This document shows positions 1 through 5,249 of a DNA stretch of 5,500 bases, one piece after another. The translations under genes were made by a program, and so were the position numbers. A model generated the notes under the pieces. The model saw nothing but the letters and a program-made list of their open reading frames with translations. It was not told the DNA's origin and did no database searches. Position 1 is the stretch's first letter, and every line of letters begins with the position of its first letter. Source of the stretch: Acidimicrobiia bacterium (GTDB taxonomy: Bacteria > Actinomycetota > Acidimicrobiia > Acidimicrobiales > Ilumatobacteraceae); contig RFMT01000407.1 in assembly GCA_009927565.1 (NCBI GenBank), positions 1-5,500 of the forward strand. The letters run 5' to 3'.

Positions 1-276
1 GACGAACTCGAAGGCGTCAATAAAGCACCAAGCACTGAAAAACGAAAACAGTTTCAAGTCAGCGCACGAAACCAACTGCGAGCCGAAGTTGCAAAGGTGC
101 GCCATGGTGACACGCTCTCGACGGTTTATCTGTCGCTCGAACCTAAACAAACAATTACCGCAACAATCACTCGTGAAGCCGCAAATGACTTATCTTTGGC
201 GCCTGGTTCTCGAGTTGTCGCTTTATTTAAAGCCACTGAAGTAATGATCGCTCAGTCAATTGCCGAGGTCGATTAG
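1..276 (+). CDS. TOBE/Mop molybdate-binding domain protein, C-terminal part (5' end outside window)
   Basis: The frame is open from the first base to TAG at 274-276 and gives 91 visible residues. From residue 21 the sequence has the pattern of a Mop (TOBE) domain: SARNQLRAEV, then two beta-strand-like stretches, then ITREAANDLSLAPGS and a VVALFKATEVMIA ending. Domains of this kind bind molybdate or tungstate oxyanions. They occur in ModE-type regulators, in ModC transporter ATPases, in free-standing molbindins, and in short actinobacterial proteins where an excisionase-like helix-turn-helix precedes a single Mop domain. The charged linker before the domain (residues 1-20) would suit that last type, so a molybdate-responsive regulator is my best guess. 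The N-terminal part is missing, so ModC cannot be excluded. No molybdenum genes are visible nearby. The gene converges on the GH3 gene, with stop codons 4 bases apart. Confidence 0.85.
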   Translation, partial: DELEGVNKAPSTEKRKQFQVSARNQLRAEVAKVRHGDTLSTVYLSLEPKQTITATITREAANDLSLAPGSRVVALFKATEVMIAQSIAEVD

Positions 277-291
277 ATATTTATAAATCGA
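269..291. terminator. Weak AT-rich inverted repeat spanning two convergent stop codons
   Basis: TCGATT (269-274) can pair with AATCGA (286-291) around an 11-base AT-rich loop, so the hairpin covers the end of the TOBE gene and the end of the GH3 gene together. A second short hairpin, CGAATT-GAG-AATTCG, lies at 300-314. Neither is GC-rich or followed by a T run. Either could be a poor bidirectional terminator, but the support is only positional. Confidence 0.18.
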
Positions 292-2497
292 TTCGTTTGC
301 GAATTGAGAATTCGAGGAGCAGCGCCATCGGGTCGCCTGAAAATTGAGCGATTTCAAAATTCCATAGTCCGTCTTCGACGAACCAACTGTGAGTTTTTGT
401 ATTGCGAGTTGCCAAACTCTGCAACGACGTTTGGCACTCAACTTGCTTTGTTTCGCCAGCACGAAGCACAACGCGTTTAAATGCCACCAGCCTTCGCTTC
501 GGGCGTTCGACTTCGGAGTCTTTCAACCCCGCGTACACCTGCACCACGGTTGCACCATCTAGCGAACCAGTGTTGCTGACTTCGCATCTAAATTTGATTA
601 ATTCGGTTGTCTCAATTTCTGGCGACGAAATAGAAAACTGGGTATAGCTGCACCCGAAACCGAATGGAAACATCGCCGTGTTGCCGTCTCGGTCGAGTTT
701 CCATTGACCGTGCCAATAGTCGTAAGTAATTTTTTTGGCATTGCGATCAAAAAATGGCAGATGCGATTCATCTTTGGGTATTACGAATGGCAAGCGCCCC
801 GAAGGGTTTACCGCACCAGACAAAATATTTGCTAGTGCCCGACCACCATTGATACCGCTATACCAACTCATTAGAACTGCCGGCACGTCGTTGATCCACT
901 CTGACATGACGACCGCGCTGCCAGCCACAATCACGACAATTGTTCGCGGTTGAACTTTGGCAACGGCACGAATCATTTGCACATCTTCGTCAAGTAGCCG
1001 AATTGAATCTCGGTCACCACCAATCGAAAAAGTGCCGTTGCGAGATTTGATTCGCAATTCATCTGGTGCGAAGTAGTGATTATCGCGCATGTATTTTTCG
1101 TATTCGCCGGCCAAAACTGGGTCGTCTTGCCGCGGAATTTGTTTGACCATGTCGACCGTGTCTTCGGAGTCGCCGATGAATTCGCCTTCTTCTTCTTTGG
1201 TGTAGCCGACAACCACAATCGCAACGTCTGATTTCTTTGCTACTTGCATTTGCTCTTCGAAGCTCAGGCCAGGATCGTAAACAACTTCACAATTTGAGAA
1301 GTGCTCGCGGATACCAACTAAGGGCGTGACGACATTTGGTGCCATTACATCGCTACTTCCACCGTCACCGATGTTTCGTGCCGCCGCAAGGCGACCAAAT
1401 ATCGCGATCTTTGATCCAGATTTCAGTTCAAGCGGCAAAGATTTGTCGCCACTAACGCTGTCATTTTTCAGCAACACCATTGACTTCTCGGCTACTTCTT
1501 GGCTAAGAACCAAGTGTTCTTTGCACAGAACAACCGAGCGATCGAGCAGAGGTAACTTGCCAACGTTGAACTTCAACATCGTGGCAATCGTGCGGGTCAC
1601 TGCACTGGCAACAAGTTCTTCAGTGATCAGACCTTCTGTGAGCGCGGCAACGATCGGTGCATTGCGAATCATTCGATATGGCATTTCGACATCAAGACCT
1701 GCTTGCAGCGATTTCACACCGTCTCGCACACCGAAGATCCAGTCCGAGATAACAAACCCCGCAAAACCCCATTCTCCGCGCAAAATTTCGGCTAGTAGTG
1801 CTTCGTTTTGACTACACCACTCGCCATTAACCGAGTTGTATGCAGTCATTACACATGCGACACCTTCATCAACGATGCGTTTGAAGTGAGGCAGATAAAC
1901 CTCGTGCAAAGTACGTTCGTCGACCGTCACGTCGACACCAAAACGCGCGTTCTCCATTGAGTTGAGTGCAAAGTGTTTGAGAGTTGCCATCACATGGCGT
2001 TGCGCACCACGAGTTAGGCCGGCACCCATTTCACCAACATGATGTGGGTCTTCGCCATAAGTTTCTTGTGCTCGCCCCCAGGCTGGATGACGCAACAGGT
2101 TTACGCAAATACCGCCGTATAGGTCTGCACCGATAGTGCGAAGTTCTTTTCCGATGGCATCTCCGACTCGCTCTTCAAGTTCAGGGTCAAATGTCGCGCC
2201 ACGCGCCATTGACACCGGAAATGCAGTCGCCTCGCCCACAACTACGCCGCGAGGACCATCTGAAAAATGAAAACCAGGAATGCCGAGTCGTTCAACTTTG
2301 GCTGCCCTAAACGGACGACTGTGATAGCCGCCTGTTGTGATGTCTTTAATGCCAACCCAAAACGGCACGGCACCATCAAGGCAGTTGATTTTCTCGTCGA
2401 TTGTCATCGAGGCAACTAGTTCGGCGGCAACCACCTCAGGCTTCGTGCCGTTATTTACCTTCTCAAGCGCCGATTGAAATGGGGTCGTCGGTCGCAT
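281..2497 (-). CDS. Glycoside hydrolase family 3 protein (beta-glucosidase-like)
   Basis: This 738-residue protein has the full GH3 layout and belongs to the retaining exo-glycosidases that release terminal beta-linked sugars. The N-terminal TIM barrel (about 20-310) shows SDGPRG (79-84), ETYGEDP (145-151), LKHFALNS (173-180) and VISDWIFG (249-256); D252 of SDW is the expected catalytic nucleophile. The alpha/beta sandwich (about 330-590) carries KSMVLLKN (338-345), VVGYTKEEEGEF (429-440) and GGDRDSIRL (493-501). The acid/base glutamate is expected in or near the EEEGE stretch (435-439), but I cannot fix which residue. About 55 residues separate that stretch from GGDR, longer than in the compact EGxDR arrangement of many GH3 enzymes. 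PFGFGCSYT (611-619) leads into a fibronectin-III-like C-terminal domain. There is no signal peptide, so it probably acts in the cytoplasm on imported oligosaccharides or glycosides. ATG lies 7 bases after the methyltransferase stop without a Shine-Dalgarno sequence, suggesting co-transcription. Exact substrate is unknown. Confidence 0.95.
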   Translation of the reverse strand: MRPTTPFQSALEKVNNGTKPEVVAAELVASMTIDEKINCLDGAVPFWVGIKDITTGGYHSRPFRAAKVERLGIPGFHFSDGPRGVVVGEATAFPVSMARGATFDPELEERVGDAIGKELRTIGADLYGGICVNLLRHPAWGRAQETYGEDPHHVGEMGAGLTRGAQRHVMATLKHFALNSMENARFGVDVTVDERTLHEVYLPHFKRIVDEGVACVMTAYNSVNGEWCSQNEALLAEILRGEWGFAGFVISDWIFGVRDGVKSLQAGLDVEMPYRMIRNAPIVAALTEGLITEELVASAVTRTIATMLKFNVGKLPLLDRSVVLCKEHLVLSQEVAEKSMVLLKNDSVSGDKSLPLELKSGSKIAIFGRLAAARNIGDGGSSDVMAPNVVTPLVGIREHFSNCEVVYDPGLSFEEQMQVAKKSDVAIVVVGYTKEEEGEFIGDSEDTVDMVKQIPRQDDPVLAGEYEKYMRDNHYFAPDELRIKSRNGTFSIGGDRDSIRLLDEDVQMIRAVAKVQPRTIVVIVAGSAVVMSEWINDVPAVLMSWYSGINGGRALANILSGAVNPSGRLPFVIPKDESHLPFFDRNAKKITYDYWHGQWKLDRDGNTAMFPFGFGCSYTQFSISSPEIETTELIKFRCEVSNTGSLDGATVVQVYAGLKDSEVERPKRRLVAFKRVVLRAGETKQVECQTSLQSLATRNTKTHSWFVEDGLWNFEIAQFSGDPMALLLEFSIRKRIDL

Positions 2498-2504
2498 TTG
2501 TTGT

Positions 2505-3125
2505 CTATGCGATTGGTTTCACGGCAACGAATTGGGTCGTTGAACTCATGCCATTGTGATACTTGCCTTCCACTATGTTTCGCTCGATAGATCGATTTAC
2601 CCAAAATTTATATCCAGCAAATTGCTCTTCAAGTTCTGACAATTCAACGGTCAATTCTGTAATTTGTGGCCCACCAACACCTCGACCGATGTTTGCTTTG
2701 TTGTATGCCTCAAGAACAAATTGGCCTCCAGGTCGAAGTGCAGTCTTGACTCGTTGATGTACATCTGTTCTCAATGCAAAAGGGAGGTGACAAAAAATAG
2801 AAACAATGCAATCCCACTTAGCAATACCTAGATCGAAGTATTTTAAGTCGCCGACCTGAGCATCAATTTCAACGTCTCGCTCTATGGCCAACTGTTGTGA
2901 TTTCTTGACACCTGCCGGGCTCAAGTCAACGGTAACGACTCGATGACCTAATGAAGCCAGATAGACACCGTTGCGTCCCTCGCCGTCGCCCAAAACTAGC
3001 GTGTCGCCATTTGTTATTTTGCTGGCAACTTCAACTAAAAAATCGTTTGGCTCTGTGCCGAACGCAAACTCTTTTTCTGAATATCTCTCTTCCCAAGTTT
3101 GACCGCTCGAAGTTGTACCCGACAT
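2505..3125 (-). CDS. Class I SAM-dependent methyltransferase
   Basis: The 206-residue protein is a single Rossmann-type methyltransferase domain. After a short N-terminus comes WEERYSEKEFAFGTEPNDFL (11-30), a lead-in seen in TehB- and thiopurine-methyltransferase-like proteins. Motif I is LVLGDGEGRNGVYLA (43-57). The acidic residue that would hold the SAM ribose is D67 in VTVDLS. VGDL (91-94), DCIVSIFCHLP (105-115) and LRPGGQFVLEAYNK (130-143) follow in the usual order. These show SAM binding and a small soluble cytoplasmic enzyme. They do not show the acceptor, which could be a small molecule, a toxic oxyanion or thiol, or a metabolite. The usual length for this group is about 190-210, so it is complete. 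The ATG at 3125 is 15 bases after the pseudogene stop and has no Shine-Dalgarno sequence, but a TAAGAT hexamer lies just upstream. The GH3 gene follows after 7 bases and is probably in the same transcript. Confidence 0.9.
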   Translation of the reverse strand: MSGTTSSGQTWEERYSEKEFAFGTEPNDFLVEVASKITNGDTLVLGDGEGRNGVYLASLGHRVVTVDLSPAGVKKSQQLAIERDVEIDAQVGDLKYFDLGIAKWDCIVSIFCHLPFALRTDVHQRVKTALRPGGQFVLEAYNKANIGRGVGGPQITELTVELSELEEQFAGYKFWVNRSIERNIVEGKYHNGMSSTTQFVAVKPIA

Positions 3126-3134
3126 CGTGATGAA

Positions 3135-3140
3135 ATCTTA
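3135..3140 (-). promoter_or_regulatory. Possible -10 element (TAAGAT) for the methyltransferase-GH3 unit
   Basis: Read on the minus strand, TAAGAT matches the TAnnnT pattern of a sigma-70-type -10 box and ends 9 bases before the methyltransferase ATG, which would leave a leader of only a few bases. I see no good -35 box at 17 bases upstream, and a hexamer this short can arise by chance. The lack of a ribosome binding site before the ATG is consistent with a nearly leaderless transcript. Confidence 0.25.
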
Positions 3141-3227
3141 TTACTCACGCACGCCCGTGATTGCACGAGCGATTACCAGTTGATAAATCTGTGATGTGCC
3201 CTCGAAAGACGTGCGAATCTTGGTGTC
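3141..3227 (-). pseudogene. Orphaned C-terminal tail of a second acyl-CoA dehydrogenase
   Basis: Read on the minus strand from 3227, this stretch encodes DTKIRTSFEGTSQIYQLVIA followed by RAITGVRE and a TAA stop at 3141-3143. The intact neighbour ends DAKIHTIFEGTSEIQQLVIA, RAISGLRIE. That is 21 identical residues in 28, including FEGT with the catalytic glutamate. The DNA match (3147-3227 against 4035-4115) is about 75% by hand count. Roughly ten of the differing codons are synonymous, so this tail diverged while still under coding constraint and is not a fresh duplication. Upstream of 3227 the similarity stops abruptly: the expected GYGYTREYPVERWHR stretch is absent and the nucleotidyltransferase gene begins. 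The fragment has no start codon of its own and cannot make a working enzyme. It most likely marks where the body of a tandem paralogue was lost or replaced. Confidence 0.82.
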
Positions 3228-3804
3228 AAATAATGGGATTGCGAAGTGTGTGCAACTCAGAGTCAAGCGTACGTCCCCTTGCAAAACCACGTTCTTGGAT
3301 TTGCGCAACCGCCTCGCTCGCTAAGTTCCACTCTTCTTGCGTGGCGACAGCAGCAAGATTTCTTAAGTCGGCAACATCAGTTTCCCGTCCAGGCGCCACC
3401 GACAACAACTTCAATGCGATGAGATGACCGATGCGGGCCACAGGCAACAAGACACCTTGCACTACCTCGAGTGGTTCGGCTTTCTCGACAACTTCGGTCT
3501 CAATGCCAGATGAAGCAATTAAGAGATCAACACTCAGGCCGTCCTCGGTCGAGAGCCGAACCATGGCTAAACGCCCCACGGCCTCTTGTTCAACAAGTCC
3601 GACCATTCTTAAACCATGTGAGGCCAATACGTGAATTAACTCTTCAGCATGTTCGTCTGTGTCAACAGCGACGGCGATATCCACGTCTCGGGTGAAACGA
3701 GGGTCGCATCGGGTTGAAACAGCGAGTCCGCCGACGATGCAACCTTTGACATTTACTTGACGAAGCGCAGCCAACACATGCGTGGCTGCTGAAACGAGAG
3801 TCAA
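3226..3804 (-). CDS. AbiEii/MenT1-like nucleotidyltransferase, probable toxin of a toxin-antitoxin pair
   Basis: The 192-residue protein has the motifs of the DUF1814/AbiEii branch of the nucleotidyltransferase superfamily: IVGGLAVS (23-30), PRFTRDVDIAV (35-45) with the metal-binding pair D40 and D42, a third acidic strand VDLL with D93, LIALKLL with K132, and ETDVADLRNL (141-150) with D143 and D146. The catalytic set appears intact. Characterised relatives are MenT toxins of Mycobacterium tuberculosis, which add nucleotides to tRNA acceptor ends and block translation, and AbiEii of lactococcal phage-defence systems. The size is close to MenT1. The start is TTG at 3804-3802; it overlaps the stop of the small upstream gene by 4 bases (TTGA), and the N-terminus MTLVSAATHVLAAL looks family-like. 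No Shine-Dalgarno sequence is needed if translation is coupled. The last residues (RNPII) and the TGA stop at 3228-3226 lie at the junction with the dehydrogenase remnant. Toxicity is inferred from family, not seen. Confidence 0.85.
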   Translation of the reverse strand: MTLVSAATHVLAALRQVNVKGCIVGGLAVSTRCDPRFTRDVDIAVAVDTDEHAEELIHVLASHGLRMVGLVEQEAVGRLAMVRLSTEDGLSVDLLIASSGIETEVVEKAEPLEVVQGVLLPVARIGHLIALKLLSVAPGRETDVADLRNLAAVATQEEWNLASEAVAQIQERGFARGRTLDSELHTLRNPII

Positions 3805-3974
3805 GCGAAACGCACTCGACCTGGGGAGTCCATGGGGCGATTCGCAATCCAGTCTTGAAGCATCTTTTCGACAGACTCATTGCTGATTTCAGGGCAATCC
3901 CGGCGGATCTGAGCACGCTTCATAGCAAGACCTTCGAGATACATCTCGTCGACAGTTGCTGGCGATTCGCTCAT
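3801..3974 (-). CDS. Small helical protein upstream of the nucleotidyltransferase, candidate antitoxin
   Basis: ATG at 3974-3972 opens a 57-residue frame ending in TGA at 3803-3801. The protein starts MSESPATVDEMYLEGLAMKR, continues with RAQIRRDCPEISNESVEKML (20-39) and has QDWIANRPMDSP (40-51). It has no membrane segment or signal peptide and looks like two short amphipathic helices joined at P28, followed by a W-x-x-x-RP element. Small proteins with a pattern of basic helix, x-x-P-x-x-S-x-E-x-V and W-x-x-RP are, from memory, often found directly before nucleotidyltransferases of this type. Three facts support a real gene: it fills the gap between its neighbours, its stop overlaps the start of the nucleotidyltransferase by 4 bases, and a -10-like hexamer lies 6 bases before its ATG. 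By position and size it would be the antitoxin, comparable to MenA1 (Rv0078B). There is no recognisable DNA-binding domain, so autoregulation is not evident. Confidence 0.75.
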   Translation of the reverse strand: MSESPATVDEMYLEGLAMKRAQIRRDCPEISNESVEKMLQDWIANRPMDSPGRVRFA

Positions 3975-3980
3975 GTCACA

Positions 3981-3986
3981 ATTCTA
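3981..3986 (-). promoter_or_regulatory. Possible -10 element (TAGAAT) for the toxin-antitoxin-like pair
   Basis: On the minus strand TAGAAT lies in the 51-base gap after the acyl-CoA dehydrogenase stop and ends exactly 6 bases before the ATG of the small gene. That spacing would start transcription at or next to the A of the ATG, giving a leaderless mRNA, a common arrangement in actinobacteria. No clear TTGACA-like -35 box is present at the matching distance, and no Shine-Dalgarno sequence is visible in front of the ATG. Confidence 0.3.
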
Positions 3987-4025
3987 CCCACTCAACAGCG
4001 TGGCGATTCCTGCGTCACGGCAAGG

Positions 4026-5237
4026 CTATTCGATACGCAGACCCGAGATTGCGCGGGCGATCACCAGCTGCTGGATCTCCGAGGTGCCCTCGAAGATGGT
4101 GTGAATCTTCGCGTCGCGGTGCCAGCGTTCGACTGGATATTCACGTGTGTAGCCGTAGCCACCCAAAATTTGAATTGCATCTTCGGTAACGCGCACTGAC
4201 ATCTCTGAGGCGTAATACTTGCTTTGCGAACCTTCGGCATTTTTGTAGCCACCGTTTTTTGCAAGCCATGAAGCGCGCCAAATCAACAAGCGTGCTGCAT
4301 CGATTTCGGTAATCATGTTGGCAAGTTTGAAAGCAATTGCTTGATGCATGATGATCGGCTTGCCGAAGGCTTTTCGCTCTTTGGCATAATCAAGTGCAAA
4401 TTCGTAAGCGGCGCGAGCAATGCCAAGTGCTTGCGCACCAACTGCAGGTCGAGTTGCTTCGAAGGTGGCCATTGCCGGTTGTTTGCCACTCGAAGTGCCC
4501 TCGCGATAGCGAGCAAGTTTGGCATCGAGTTTTTCTTTACCACCCAACAAGCATCGACCCGGAACACGAACATCTTCGAGCACGACTTCGGCAGTGTGAC
4601 TGGCGCGAATGCCATGCTTTTGATATTTCTGTCCTTGACTGAGACCCTTTGTTTTTGGTGGCACGATGAAACTTGCTTGACCACGACCTTTGAGTTCGGG
4701 GTCTACGGCGGCAACTACAACGTGAACATCAGCGATGCCACCGTTGGTTATCCATGCTTTTGTGCCGTTCAAGACCCACTCGTCACTCGCTTCGTCATAA
4801 ACGGCTCGCGTGCGCAAATTTGAAACATCGCTGCCTGCATCGGGTTCACTCACGCAGAATGCACCAAGTTTCACATCATCGGCTGTGCCATAACACTGCG
4901 GCACCCACTCCATCATTTGTTCTGGTGTGCCGTTGCCGGCGATGCCCGCCGCCGCAAGACCTGAACCCATTATCGCCATGCCGATGCCGGCATCGCCCCA
5001 GAACAATTCTTCGATGGCAACAACCATCGTCAGACCTGTCGGGTCACTCATTGCATTCATGATGAAGTCGAGACCGTAGAGGCCGATTTTGGCGGCTTCT
5101 TGAACAACTGGCCACGGAAACTCTTCGCGTTCGTCCCACTCGTGGGCGGCGGGGCGAATCGTGTCAACAGCGAACTGATGAACCCAATCTTTGAGTTGCA
5201 GTTGATCGTCGTTGAGCGAGAGTGAGAATTCGGCCAT
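4026..5237 (-). CDS. Acyl-CoA dehydrogenase (FAD-dependent)
   Basis: This complete 403-residue flavoenzyme introduces a trans-2 double bond into an acyl-CoA thioester and passes electrons to electron-transfer flavoprotein. The N-terminal helical domain runs to about 120. The middle beta domain carries AFCVSEPDAGSD (126-137) and WVLNGTKAWITNG (154-166), both flavin and substrate contacts. The C-terminal helical domain has ATRPAVGAQALGIARAAYEF (261-280), RKAFGKPI (288-295), ILGGYGYTREYPVERWHRD (357-375) and IFEGTSEIQ (381-389). E383 of FEGT aligns with the catalytic base of the medium-chain enzyme. Residues about 233-258 form a basic insertion, longer than the usual linker at this point; I recall it from a subset of actinobacterial members. 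The acyl chain specificity cannot be read from the sequence: fatty acid, branched-chain or steroid side-chain degradation are all possible. The ATG is 9 bases after the cysS stop, suggesting shared transcription, although a TAACTT hexamer could give it its own start. Confidence 0.95.
   Translation of the reverse strand: MAEFSLSLNDDQLQLKDWVHQFAVDTIRPAAHEWDEREEFPWPVVQEAAKIGLYGLDFIMNAMSDPTGLTMVVAIEELFWGDAGIGMAIMGSGLAAAGIAGNGTPEQMMEWVPQCYGTADDVKLGAFCVSEPDAGSDVSNLRTRAVYDEASDEWVLNGTKAWITNGGIADVHVVVAAVDPELKGRGQASFIVPPKTKGLSQGQKYQKHGIRASHTAEVVLEDVRVPGRCLLGGKEKLDAKLARYREGTSSGKQPAMATFEATRPAVGAQALGIARAAYEFALDYAKERKAFGKPIIMHQAIAFKLANMITEIDAARLLIWRASWLAKNGGYKNAEGSQSKYYASEMSVRVTEDAIQILGGYGYTREYPVERWHRDAKIHTIFEGTSEIQQLVIARAISGLRIE
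4035..4115 (-). repeat. Diverged direct repeat shared with 3147-3227
   Basis: These 81 bases encode codons 375-401 of the acyl-CoA dehydrogenase and align without gaps to 3147-3227 in the same orientation, with about 61 of 81 bases identical by hand count. The two copies flank the small gene and the nucleotidyltransferase. The similarity ends sharply at the aspartate codon (4113-4115 and 3225-3227) and does not continue past the two stop codons. It reflects two related 3' gene ends, not a short target-site duplication. Confidence 0.8.
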
Positions 5238-5243
5238 GGCTAC

Positions 5244-5249
5244 AAGTTA
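5244..5249 (-). promoter_or_regulatory. Possible -10 element (TAACTT) for the acyl-CoA dehydrogenase
   Basis: On the minus strand TAACTT includes the TAA stop of cysS and ends 6 bases before the dehydrogenase ATG, the same spacing as the TAGAAT hexamer before the small gene. It would permit a leaderless transcript separate from cysS. The -35 region is not convincing, and the match to TAnnnT alone is weak evidence. Confidence 0.22.

Noticed and set aside
1326..1811. A 161-codon open frame on the plus strand opposite the GH3 gene
   Set aside because: The GH3 protein reads through this region with conserved motifs, including the catalytic SDW. The plus-strand product is rich in Ser, Thr and Arg without domain features, as expected of an antisense shadow.
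3145..3160. Hairpin TCACG-N6-CGTGA as a terminator after the nucleotidyltransferase
   Set aside because: The stem is only 5 base pairs, no U run follows it, and the bases are explained as codons of the dehydrogenase tail.
3662..3916. An 84-codon minus-strand frame overlapping both the small gene and the nucleotidyltransferase
   Set aside because: The two overlapping frames with the TTGA junction give a family-like nucleotidyltransferase and a plausible partner; the 84-codon product is an Arg/Cys-rich shadow.
3147..4115. The two dehydrogenase ends as a recent target-site duplication or integrase attachment pair
   Set aside because: About 20 of 81 bases differ, many at synonymous positions, and there is no integrase, transposase or terminal inverted repeat in the window. 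Paralogous gene ends fit better.
3855..4199. A 114-codon plus-strand frame across the gap between the small gene and the dehydrogenase
   Set aside because: It overlaps the small minus-strand gene and the dehydrogenase 3' end. The minus-strand genes explain the coding signal better, and the product has no familiar features.
4341..4823. A 160-codon open frame on the plus strand opposite the acyl-CoA dehydrogenase
   Set aside because: It lies entirely antisense to a well-conserved dehydrogenase and shows no recognisable domain or start signal.
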